Assembly: GCF_958295425.1 (NCBI RefSeq)
Contig: NC_081153.1
Coordinates: 22,983,833-23,047,832 of the forward strand
Origin: Solea solea
Taxonomy: Eukaryota; Chordata; Actinopteri; Pleuronectiformes; Soleidae
Direction: 5' to 3'
DNA length: 64,000 nt
In this document: positions 1 to 11,200 of the stretch, one piece after another
How positions within the stretch are numbered: the stretch's first letter is position 1
Layout of the letters: each line of letters starts with the position of its first letter
Made by a program: the position numbers and the translations under genes
Notes under the pieces: generated by a model
Databases searched by the model: none
The model's input: only the letters and a program-made list of their open reading frames with translations
What the model was told of the DNA's origin: nothing

Positions 1-960
1 GAAATGTTCGGCCTGTTTCTCAGGCACATGAAATTCCATGGAGTAATTCAATGGCAGTTGATTCCATTGTGTGAGCAGGTCACTGATTTGTGGACTGAAT
101 GGACGCCTAGTGAATTACAATAAAGCCTTTGTCTCCTTCCCATCTCTACTGATCATATCTCATCAGTATGGACAGATGACATTGACCAACTACAGTACTT
201 TCCTGTAGAGCTGTACAGTTACTGTCTGCTGGCACCTCGCTGCCTCTCGTCAGCCTGGACTGCACGGAGTGGTAGAGGTCAGTCTAGCACAGTGAGGAGA
301 CAGGTCTCTGTTTCCATTGTATCCTCTGTCCTCTAATTAGCATCTTAAACGTCCTCCACATCCAGATGGACATCGAACGCACCATCATGTCTTAATGCTA
401 TGTAAGTAGCCAATGTCAAATGGCAGCCATCCATTGGTGACACTACAGGGCTCTGAATAAACTCTTTATAGGTCACCGGTCAATACAAAGGAATAATTGA
501 TGAGGAGGATTTATCCCGGCAAGTTACTGTTTTCATCCTCAAAGTTGCAAAACCCTGCAATCAATGGCAATTGAAGTGAAGGGATTCAACTGTGTCTGTC
601 ACTGAGAGACGCATTTAAATGTGGAAAATGATGCTGCACTTTGGCAGCAGATGGCAAATACTATAAAAGAAAGATGCATAGAAACAACAAGCAGTACAAC
701 AGATCGTTTCCACTATCTTAGGGTTTATTCGTTTTTTATTGAAGTTAAACAAAAGAAACTTGCCATACTAAATGTTGTCTGAGAATAACTGCAGCCATTT
801 TCAGACATGAGCCAAACCTTGGCCTCCAGAGAGGAGCAACTAACCCTAACCCTTTGAGGAGTTCTGGCTTCTGACTGAATCAAGTGTGAAATACTGCTGT
901 CACAACATAGATTTGTGACAATTTGATTTTGATGTTCCATGTTAGTAAAATGACAAAACG

Positions 961-1066
961 TGTCTGGCCCAAGGACACATCTGTATGTAGACTAGTGGAG
1001 CTGGGAATCAAACCCACAACCTTCCAGTTAAAAGACTACTCAGTCTACCACTGAGCTACCGTGAGT
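961..1066 (-). repeat. tRNA-derived SINE fragment
   Basis: On the - strand this reads as a tRNA-like head with an A-box-like GGTAGCTCAGTGGTAGA and a B-box-like GGTTGTGGGTTTGATTCCC, followed by a TGTCCTTGGGCCAGACA-type body. That arrangement is typical of teleost tRNA-derived SINEs, and a related copy lies at about 10.36 kb. The cloverleaf is imperfect and the tRNA-like part continues straight into SINE body, so I do not call a functional tRNA gene. Confidence 0.7.
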
Positions 1067-3303
1067 TACCGTAAATGAGTGATGGTTTGAAAAATCAATA
1101 GAAAAAAAAATTGGATGATTTATTTAGTGAAGAAAAAACCAAGACACAAGTGTACACACACTTGAAAACAACCTGTTCATCCGTCCATCATGGAACTTTA
1201 ATGACATCATCTGTCTGCTCACATCTGTGTTAACACATGGTGACAAGAAAGAGCAGAGCAGATGATTCACCCATCAATCACAGAACTTCCCATGACTAAA
1301 TATTAATAAGAGTTCAATTCTGACTGAATCCAGTCCCATAGAGCATGCTGCTGATATCACAGGACTTTGGCTCCCTGTTCATCAAAATGTCTTATTGGCT
1401 TTAAGGATGCACGATATTATCGGCACGATATCAGTATCGGCCAAGATGAATGACTGAAACGGCTGAAAAGGCTGCGACCTCCTTGATCTCTACGCTTGCA
1501 CTCTCCTCAACTCTTATTTTTTTCATGTTTGGAAAATGTATGTCTACATCTGCTGCGGCATGAGTTTGTTAAATATCATGTTTACTGGTCACTACAGAGA
1601 AGACTACATGACCTCTGCAGATGCAAGGAAAACAAAGATATGGGTATTGTAAGGCTGGTTGATGTGGCTTATAAATAATAAGTGGATATCATTTTAGACA
1701 CCAAGATTCATGGTGACATAAAGCTGCACACAGGTTGTTTCTCTGGACTCATGAGATGAGTTTGTGCTTCTCAAAGTGACAAAATACTACAAATACACTG
1801 CATATAATCTCTATTACATCCTCTTAAACACTTATTACCTTTCATTTCCGAAAACAGGGGCAAGCTCGTGAGATGGGTGCAGTTTAGATGTGTTTTTTTG
1901 GAGTCACACTCGACTCGTAATTATCTTCGTTCTTTATTGTTACTTTTCCATGCCACCACTGGGGGAAAATATCTGGTAAAACTGCGCGAGGTGGAAAGGG
2001 AGTCGGCCACCTGCTAGCCAACACTGCCGCGTACGCTAGCCACCAACAAGCTAGCAAGAAATCACTGGAGAGACCATCAGTTGAAGAGAACGAGCTCCCG
2101 TTCGCATGACTGATACGCTTTTGCAGTCCTTCAACGAGCGGCTCGATAAGTCTGAACAGAGTTTAAGAACGTTTAGTTTTATTACAAAGCTCAAACAGGG
2201 ACAGCTGTGGCCGAGGAGATTGAGGGGATCGTGGAGGAGTTTGGAGTTGGTGGCAGCAACTGTGAATAACGCAGCAAACATGGACGTAGCTGTGGAAAGG
2301 CTAAACATCATCAAGTTTCCATATAAATACAAACCCTTTAACTCTTTGCACTAAATATCTTCCAAATAGGTTAATACGTGCAGACTTCAGCAACACCTGT
2401 GACTGCTAGCATAACTGGAATGAAGCTGTAATAAACATTTTATGGCTTTAAGTTGTCATTGTGACATTCAGAGTGATTGCACAGTGTAATGACACCATGT
2501 GCATTTATAGTGCTACCTTATAAATCTTGGTCTCACTATTTGTAGCATCGAATAATAAAATAACTAGCAGGAGAACTTCTCCGTACTTCCCTTCCACGAT
2601 TTATTAATCTTCTGTTTCTACGCTCATTACAACAGCACATTCATCAAACCACACAGTCCTGTAGCGCCCTCTTTAGGTTCCATTATAGCACAACACCATT
2701 ATTTTGTTTGCCATAAGGGTGGAGTACGTTTGGCTAAAATGTTGACTTGATTTACGGTACAATGCAACTGTGTTAATCTGTATCCAAAATATAAGGAGAG
2801 CCGTTGACCTATTACATCACAGCTTTAGCTAGCAGCTAGTTGTTAGCATGTTGAGCGCAACGCTGTGTCTTTCTGCTATCCAGCCATTTTCTAGCGCTTT
2901 ATCCATAACCAACTGAACCAACAAAGATTATAGCTTTATAGCACAACAATTACCACCTCACTGCATGTTAGCCCTGCTTATTACACAGCTTAGTAACAAA
3001 GTATTGATCTAAAAGTTATTACATTGATTACAAAAATGTTACATTGCTTCCTCATCATAAAATAGTCAGTTAACTTGTGGGGTTTGAACTGCAAACATGC
3101 TAATGTTGTTAGCAACAATGTTTACTTCTTCAAAGTAAATCGTTTTTTATTTATTCACATTGGAGGCTCATCTGGGAAATATCACACTGGTGTGAGGAGG
3201 CAGAATAAAAAAAGTCACCGCAAGTTATTAGAACCATGTAAAGGTAGCGCTAAAGCTAAGTCAGGCTAGCAAGCGTTTATATTAACACACAACAAGACAC
3301 AGC
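1067..3303. other. Intergenic DNA, no gene recognised
   Basis: No open frame resembles a known protein. Around 1407-1440 a segment (GATGCACGATATTATCGGC) resembles the start of a dispersed fish DNA-transposon repeat, but I could not find its other end. A moderately GC-richer stretch at 1960-2300 contains two overlapping short frames that look like chance. The rest is AT-rich single-copy-looking sequence. Confidence 0.4.
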
Positions 3304-3970
3304 TGCTGGTCTACATGTCTAAAGCTGCTGGTCTACATGTCTACAGCTGCTGGTCTACATGTCTACAGCTGCTGGTCTACATGTCTACAGCTGCTGGTCT
3401 ACATGTCTACAGCTGCTGGTCTACATGTCTACAGCTGCTGGTCTACATGTCTAAAGCTGCTGGTCTACATGTCTACAGCTGCTGGTCTACATGTCTAAAG
3501 CTGCTGGTCTACATGACTACAGCTGCTGGTCTACAGCTGCTGGTCTACATGTCTAAAGCTGCTGGTCTACAGCTGCTGGTCTACATGTCTAAAGCTGCTG
3601 GTCTACATGTCTACAGCTGCTGGTCTACATGTCTACAGCTGCTGGTCTACATGTCTACAGCTGCTGGTCTACATGTCTAAAGCTGCTGGTCTACATGTCT
3701 ACAGCTGCTGGTCTACATGTCTACAGCTGCTGGACTACATGTCTAAAGCTGCTGGTCTACATGTCTACAGCTGCTGGTCTACAGCTGCTGGTCTACATGT
3801 CTACAGCTGCTGGTCTACATGTCTAAAGCTGCTGGTCTACATGTCTACAGCTGCTGGTCTACATGTCTACAGCTGCTGGTCTACATGTCTAAAGCTGCTG
3901 GTCTACATGTCTACAGCTGCTGGTCTACATGTCTACAGCTGCTGGTCTACATGTCTACAGCTGCTGGTCT
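3304..3970. repeat. 22-bp minisatellite, about 30 copies
   Basis: Head-to-tail copies of CTACATGTCTACAGCTGCTG plus GT. Two main variants differ at one base (GTCTACAG or GTCTAAAG), and a few copies are shortened by internal deletion (near 3530, 3570 and 3780). Each unit carries the E-box-like CAGCTG. Because 22 is not a multiple of three, the open frames shift meaning every unit and are an artefact of a stop-free repeat. Confidence 0.95.
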
Positions 3971-4416
3971 GTACTTAACTTACAATCATTGGTTATTATA
4001 TTGAGTGTTATAAATTAAATACTATATTGAATACAAAATATATGGAATTGACACAATTATATATTTTTTTTCGTTAAGTCACTTAACACTTTAATTTAAA
4101 ACCTAATTATTATTGTTACAGCAGATGATGCAGACCATATTTATAGTCAAAGTCATTGTTTCTAACACGTGTAAAACACGTTTAAATCATGTAATACAGC
4201 TCATAAACAGCAGATCATTTTAATTTAGAGTTCATTTGTATATTTATTATTTAAGCCATACACACACACACTGTACTGTCAGATAAGTTGGTGATATGTG
4301 TTTGTTGATCTATGTGTTTGTTGATCTAGCTCTTGTTGTTTACTCAATAATATCAGAATGTGTGTAGACAGGTGTTCCAGTCTGCCTCAGAGAGTCTGCC
4401 CTGCATGTCAGACTCT
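3971..4416. other. AT-rich spacer, nothing recognised
   Basis: AT-rich sequence with a short CA run near 4260 and a direct duplication of TGTGTTTGTTGATCTA around 4300-4328. No coding or RNA signal seen. Confidence 0.4.
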
Positions 4417-4660
4417 GTGACAGCAGCAGCAACAGCAGCAGTAACAGCAGCAGCAACAGCAGCAGTAACAGCAGCAGCAACAGCAACAGCAGTAACAGCA
4501 GCAGCAGTAACAGCAGCAGCAGCAGCAACAGCAGCAGTAACAGCAGCAGCAACAGCAACAGCAGCAGCAGCAGCAGTAACAGCAGCAGTAGGAGCAGCAA
4601 CAGCAGCAGTAACAGCAGCAGCAACAGCAACAGTAACAGCAGCAGCAGCAGCAGCAGACT
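4417..4660. repeat. Interrupted CAG/CAA/GTA trinucleotide tract
   Basis: About 240 bp of (CAG)n broken by CAA and GTA triplets. All three forward frames and most reverse ones stay open, giving poly-Ala, poly-Gln or poly-Leu readings that should not be taken as proteins. It lies directly upstream of a CpG-rich segment, so it could be transcribed as 5' leader sequence; that is inference. Confidence 0.9.
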
Positions 4661-4679
4661 CTCTTCTCCTACCTGTGGA

Positions 4680-4990
4680 GCTGAACAGGTGACAGCGCGT
4701 GCGCCACCACTCACTCACTCACTCACTCACTCACCCGCTGATTCTCAGATTCTTCGCCGAGGAACAAAGAAAACAAAGAAACTATCCAACACACACCATC
4801 GTCTGCGGGGACGACGAGGCAGCGCGGAGCGAGAGCGCACAGCGACGACGCGGCTTCATTCCAGCTGAGCCGCCGGACCCGCGGCATTAGCATGGACTGT
4901 AATGTGTGTGTGTGTGTGTGTGCGTGCGTGAACCCAGCAGCAGCAGCAGCAGCAGGGAGGAGCGTCAGGGTACACTCAGCTCAGACGATA
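4680..4990. promoter_or_regulatory. CpG-rich promoter-like segment, gene unknown
   Basis: A local rise in GC and CpG (GCGCGTGCGCC near 4696; GACGACGAGGCAGCGCGGAG near 4811; CCGCCGGACCCGCGG near 4870), followed by short GT and CAG repeats. This is what a vertebrate CpG-island promoter looks like, but no open frame, splice donor or TATA element lets me assign strand or gene. It is 3.2 kb upstream of the serinc2 start codon and is unlikely to be its main promoter. Confidence 0.4.
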
Positions 4991-6359
4991 CAGGAAAAGA
5001 GAGGATGTGACCTTCAAAGTAAAAGCAGGACAGTCGTGGACAAAGAATAAGGTTGAAATGTGTCTCCAGAGACAGGAAAGCTCTCTCTGTCTGTTTGAGC
5101 ATCATACGGTTTACATTTTGTAAATGATGTGTCGAAATACAGAGTTGGCGATATACCTTCATCCTTCCTCGTGTAATACAATAACGGATACACCAGAGCA
5201 AATATCGATATATTAATGAACAAATGAAGGTGCTCTAAAGCCCCCCAAACCAGGCCCCCCCGACACGAACCCCTGTCCAGGGCACGCACACAAAAAAGAG
5301 TAAAGTAAAAAGTTCATATGCAAAAGTAAACTTCCTGTTCTCACAGTGTGTACAGATAAAAAGTGTCCTGTGCTTCCATTAAATCAAAACCATGCTTTGT
5401 TTTCTTTGTTTGATCCCGGTGAGTCGTTGGTGCTTTTACGTTTCTCACACAAGAGGAACGTGATCAGGTGATTAATGGCTTCATAAATTGAAAGGTGAAC
5501 CAAAAAAAACGAGGCTTTTTATTTGGGTGATACTGACTTCTAATGATCCAGTAGAGTGTCTGGTTGGGATGCACTAATACAATTATATTAAGCTCACAAA
5601 GTCACTCTCACTTTTAATATAAAATTCAGTGACATACTGTCACATTATCATTTGAAGCATCTCATCAAACCCTCTCCCCATAAGCTCGATGCCTGCTAAG
5701 ATCTTCAGACGACAGCCTCTTGTGCACCAGCTAAGTCTGAAAGGATTTCAAACATTAAAGTCACACAATGATACTTGATTACTGATGTGCTGCAAAAAAG
5801 CAGACTTTGGTGCAGGAGAGTGAGCACTTCACAAAATGAAACTTCATTTTTTAATGATGCATTCGCCCATAACACTAGATCATAGCATCACATTATGACA
5901 GGTGTGGTGCGTTCACTCGGGGGGGGGGGGGGGGGGGGGGGCGTTCCTTACATTCTGAAGCAGCGCCCCCTGGACTCAGATTTGTAACTCAGAAATTCCG
6001 GCCTCACCATCCTTTTACCATGAATAGCACTTGTGTAGTGTTTCTTTCACAGTTAATCAGTCGTACACACAATACTGTTTAACTTTAGAATCCGTCTTTA
6101 GACATGTTGCTACACTGCTTGTGTTTCGGGATGTACAATAATATCAGCACTGGCAGATATTGTCTTTAAAATGTATTATAAAGATCTGCCAACACATACC
6201 TCCTTGCCCTCCACAACTATTATTATATTATATTATATTATATTTATATTATTATACCTGTATTCATTTGCTCAATGAAGCAAATGTATATCTACACCTG
6301 CTGTGACACATGTAGGCAAATGATCATGTCTATAATGTACATTCGACATTCTATTTTAA
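4991..6359. other. Intergenic DNA with a poly-G run
   Basis: No gene recognised. A G homopolymer of about 22 bases occupies 5920-5941 and is likely to be assembly- or polymerase-sensitive. An AT-rich simple repeat (TATTA units) lies at 6222-6255. Confidence 0.5.
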
Positions 6360-6520
6360 CTCATTTTTTACAGCCTTAATATCTTTACATATTGTACATT
6401 TGTTGTTAATGCATGTTTATTATTAATTATCTTTATCTTTACTGTCTGTGCTGCTGTAACAAAGTAAATTTCCCCACTGCAGGACAAATAAGGGACTATC
6501 ATACCTTATTATGTTCAAAT
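6360..6520 (+). repeat. LINE 3'-end remnant
   Basis: The segment GCTGCTGTAACAAAGTAAAT followed by TTCCCCACTGCAGGACAAATAA and a degenerate CTTATT tail matches the usual 3' end of teleost non-LTR elements (a TTTCCCC...GGGA-AATAAA core plus simple tail). No reverse-transcriptase frame is left here. Family not assigned. Confidence 0.5.
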
Positions 6521-7930
6521 CACCCAGAGAAAAACGCATATATACTGGAATCAGTTATTGTGCCTCCCTGGTTGTGTCATGTAGAGCATTGTTAATGAGT
6601 GCTATTGCTAACAACTGCTACCAATGGCTAGCCCAAAAAACTTTGCATTTCTGAGTTCTCAGCTGGAACACGGTGATGTCTCCCCTAATTCTGATTTATG
6701 ATGTAAATGGAACGCAGCATATTTGTTGTTGTCAAGAGAGACGACTGGTATTGCTAACAGTGGCTAGCCTGTTTGAGCCCATGTTGCATTTGTGACTTCA
6801 CTAGCAGTTCCAAAAGTCGGATGTAAATGAAACACAGCAAGAGCAATTATTACAGTTAGTGAGCAGCATTAACTGTGGCCCCCGCTACACCTGTAACATC
6901 GTAAGCAACGTGCAGAAAACACTTCATGCTTCTTCTTTGTTTTGCATTGAGAGGCTACACTGTTTTCAGTCCAGTTGCTAATTTAGTTTCAATTCCAAAA
7001 GAAACTTGTAGCATATCTCTTTTGGATTGTACTAATCAATGTAGTAAAATTAGGAGTGATGCATTGATTGTTTTTGATACAAGGAATAGGTAGTAAGTAA
7101 TATTATTACTTTTTTTAAGGACTAATATAACAATAATAATCATGCTAATAGTACGAAGAATCATAATAATACTTATTACACATCCTGGGTAAGAAATGAA
7201 TAGCTTCATAATTAATAGATTAAAAAAAGTTCAATATAAAACAGCAGTGGTTAACAGGGGATACTATCTAAACCAAATAGATAATCAGGTGCTGTGAATT
7301 GAATACATTGCCATATTCTTCTTCTTCTAAGTTAAAGTGTGTTAAATTTGGCAACAATTATTGCTATTAACTCAACTCACTCTTCCCTTCCCTGTCTGTC
7401 GAAAACCTACGTAGCCAATTCATTCAATAAAGTGATTGTACACTTAAATAAATTGGCCCTGGTTACCCTAACCCTAAATAGCTTCAATTTCTGCCAAATG
7501 AAAATAACTCCCCTAACCCTAACTAACTATTACATACCGTAGTCTCCTGTAACCGAGGCTCCTTAATCTTCTTGCGTTGGTATTTTATTTTGAAGTCCCC
7601 TCAGTGCAGTTTCCTGTGTGATTCTCACCTAATCCCTTTCTCATTGTTTCTTGCTGCTGCTACTGCTGCTGGTGCTGCTGCTGCTGCTCAAAGGATTGTA
7701 CCACTGTATTTTTAGTAAGGGGTGCACCTTATCCAAACATTGTCCTCAGGCCTGTGGACAGTTTGGTTTAAAACCTTGTTCTTGCTTGACAGGAAATAAA
7801 GATGCAACTGTAGAACTGTGGCGTGTTGTTTTTCAAAGGAAGTGCAGACTCCTTTACAATCATTCCTGTTATTACAGAGGCAAACTAATAATATTAATGT
7901 AATATTAGTTCACTTGTTGTAGCTTGTTGT
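6521..7930. other. Intergenic DNA, no gene recognised
   Basis: AT-rich sequence without splice-supported coding potential. It contains two short CCCTAACCCTAA telomere-like motifs (about 7465 and 7513) and a short CTG run (7652-7688). Confidence 0.4.
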
Positions 7931-7949
7931 ACATTATGTCACACCCTAA

Positions 7950-8163
7950 ACAGGCTTAATGATATAATAAATTGGTCCTTTGATGATTCTAAACATTTAC
8001 AATAACATTAACAGCAACACTGTTGCGTCAATCCAATTGAAATAAACAAACCGACACGGTCCTGTTTAAGTCTTTTATTTTGAAGGTCAAGACCGGATTC
8101 CCGCTTCTATTTTGGGTGATTTCCCGTCGTCTTTGTTTGACTTCCTGAACTCCAAAAGCAAAC
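7950..8163 (+). promoter_or_regulatory. Probable serinc2 promoter and 5' leader
   Basis: This is the DNA directly upstream of the serinc2 start codon. Local CpG content rises (CGACACGGTCC, GACCGGATTCCCGC, TTCCCGTCGTC) and continues past exon 1 to about 8530. No TATA box is visible at a convincing distance, which fits a broadly expressed CpG promoter. The exact transcription start cannot be read from sequence. Confidence 0.4.
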
Positions 8164-8202
8164 ATGGGTGCTTGTTTGGCTCTGGGATCTCTCGCCAGCT
8201 GC
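8164..8202 (+). CDS. serinc2: serinc2 exon 1 (start codon)
   Basis: Encodes [13 protein letters not shown]. The MGAC N terminus is conserved in SERINC proteins and fixes the start. The donor TGC|GTGAGT is strong; phase 0. Confidence 0.88.
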
Positions 8203-11200
8203 GTGAGTCTACACTTTTATAACACAACACATAACGATGTCATTTCTCACAACTTCTGGGTGAAGGAACTTGGTGATGCTAACCCTAACCCGACATGACG
8301 TCGACGTGTAAAGAAACCCTCTATTTTTATGACTTAAAGCAAGTTTGTTCATGTGAAAGTAGAAACACGTTTTCTTAACGAGTGACTGTTGTAAGACGCT
8401 TTGTGTGACGTTTTAAACTTGTATTTAAACTGTTATTTTAAAGGCGTTCGTGTTCTGCGAGTTGTTTTTCAGGAAGGCGCTACTTCCGGCTTAACTCTTC
8501 CGGGATTACGTCACCTCCCTTTTAACTAACGTCACAGTTTGGAATGTTTTACTTATTTGAAAATAATCAATCTAAATTGTGAATGAACGTAAATCAGCTA
8601 CATAACTGTTTAAATATCACTGTCATCAATGCTGAAGAAAACACAAATTAGTATTTTTAACTGCTTTGTGACATTTTAAAGGCCATAGTTGACAGATTAA
8701 AAGAACATGAGAATTGTCTTGAATCCAAGCATGGATGTTATATTATTTATTACATTACCAAAACACAACACAATAGTGGCCTAACAGACAAAGCCTTACC
8801 TGACATGTGTGTTGAAACTGGAAGTTTGTTTTGACATGAAGCAACAAGTATGAGATGATGCCAGCTTTTCACACATGAACTCCAAATCATGTCCAGAGAA
8901 CTAGGCGTGGACTTTCTCTGGAACTGCCATTCATGTGTGTAAACGTGCTGACGGAATCTGTATCAGCACAGGATGCTAGAGGAGGCTTATGGTATGATAA
9001 ACATATGCACAACTATTGTTGTATTAGTGTTACAATTACACTGTTATGAAAAACACAGCTGACTGCTCTATTTCTGACAAATCATTAGAAACAGCTTGTA
9101 CCATAGACCAGGTCTGATAGGCCTGTAATGGACTGGTGACTCCTGCCGTCTCCACTCACATAAACTCACACGGACATTAACTGGACATTTGACACGAGAG
9201 CTTACAAGAGAATGTTCTGAGGGACTTTTGCAGGCACTTTTTATTTTACGCCTGAAAGCAGCTTTAGATATGTGTAGGTTTTTTTCTGCCAGTCTGAATT
9301 GGATTCTTCTGTGCGATGTGTAATACATGTGTAATACATGTGTAATACATGTGTAATACATCAGATAGCATCATTTTTTTTGTATTTACCAAAATAAGCT
9401 TTTGAGGGTTTAGGTGTCATCACCATTTTTTGGAATCTAAAGCTCAAAATGTGTTCTGCTCTGCATCTTTGATGTTTTGCAGAATGAGGGACTCTTGAAT
9501 TGTCTCATCAGGTGTTTGTTGTGAAGGCTGATCTCAGTGCCTCCTGCACAGATCTTACAGGAATCCTCTGTGATTTCATTGGCAGCTCTAAAACCACTGT
9601 GAATCATCATTTATCTGGAAGCAGCGTGATGAAGGAGGAAGATGGTTGCCCTGACAGCAGACAGTCCTTGCGTGTTTGTTTTCCACACCCACAGTTGCTG
9701 CAAGACTAACTCTGATTATTCCACATCCCTGAGTCCTGGCCGGGAGTTTCATCAAATATGGATCTCTACGTGTGCCATGCTAATTACTTTCCTCTTCTTT
9801 CCTCTCTGTAGGCGTCCTGTTTGTGCGGCTCAGCCTCCTGCCTTCTCTCATCATGTTGCCCTTCAACATACAACTCCACCATAAGCCGCCTGGCCTTCTC
9901 CTTCCTGCTGCTGCTCGGGACTCTGGTGTCTGTTATTATGATTCTCCCCGGCATGGAAGAACATCTCAAAAAGGTAGTTTAGTTCAAATCAGAGATGGGC
10001 ATTTTTTACCAGAAATGCTACTTGAATATTCAACGCTAATATTTATTGAATATTATCAAATCCATCTAGAATGTTGTTTTATAAATGTGTGATGGTTTTA
10101 GATGTTGGATCAGTGGTTTCCCAGGACTGGGTCGGGGTCAACAGATGGGTCATGGGGCATATTTTTTTGCGTCTCCCCACAGAAACCTTTTAATTTGGAA
10201 ATGTTTTAGATAAAAATGACGTTTTAATGAATTTACCCAAACAGATATGGCTGTAAATGATCATGTTACGATTTACTATATTAGCATGTGGGTCACAATC
10301 TCTTTAAATGGCTTAAAAATCTTAAATAACTGATAATAGTATTATCAGTGCTAATGACATCAGTTAAGTTGTAGAGCGAGTCGTCTTTCAACTCGAACTT
10401 TATTGGTTCGATTCCAAGCTCTGCTAGTCAACGTGCTCATGGGCAAAGCACTTAACCTGTGAAAGTAGCTTTGAGTGGTCGTCAAGACTATAAAAGTGTT
10501 ACACATTTACCATGAACTACTCTATATTGTAATAAAAGATATTAGTTGTTTGCAGCAGATCAAAGGAGGGTTGGGCAGCTTCTGTCTCTTGTAATATCTC
10601 CGTGTGAGACGAGTGGAAGTGGCTCGTTGTGCACTCACTGGTGGGGAAGTCACCTGCCGAGTGTAAAGCCTGTTAGAGACAGACATATGATCCTGGAATT
10701 AATGATAAATCACCTCATGATGCTCAATTAAAGCTTCCTGAATCCACACGTCAGCCTTAGTTTCAGTAAAGCTATGCAAATCATTTCAAATAGCTTTCCT
10801 AAGTGAACTGTAACCCAGCAACAGTGATATAATAGAGCATTTCCCCCTCATGCCGTGACAGCTGTTCAACCCTGTGTTTCACATGATCAGATTCCAGGAT
10901 TCTGTGTCGGCGGGATGGCTCTACCTGGCATCGAGAACAAAGTGAACTGTGACGTCGTTGTGGGCTACAAGTCTGTGTACCGCATGTGTTTCGCCATGGC
11001 CTGCTTCTTCTTCCTCTTCTCCATCATCATGATCCGAGTGCGCAGCAGCAAGGACCCTCGAGCTGCCGTCCAGAACGGGTTCGTTCAGCTCTGTAGACCA
11101 TGCTGCACTCCAGTGGCCAAACGAGGGCACTGCGTTTTAAGACTATGTTCCCTGTTGACAGATTGGCAGCATCCAGGTTACCGAGAATAACCTAACTCCT

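Noticed and set aside
961..1066. Functional tRNA gene (anticodon region CTTTTAA)
   Set aside because: The tRNA-like part is imperfect and fused to SINE body sequence, so it is a SINE head.
3304..3970. CRISPR-like array
   Set aside because: Units are directly adjacent with no unique spacers, in vertebrate DNA. The same applies to the arrays at 14.56, 28.03, 30.63 and 39.85 kb.
3315..4004. Cys/Leu/Tyr-rich frames of 60-123 codons
   Set aside because: Produced by the 22-bp minisatellite.
4340..4718. Poly-Leu, poly-Ala and poly-Val frames
   Set aside because: Low-complexity translation of an interrupted CAG tract on either strand.
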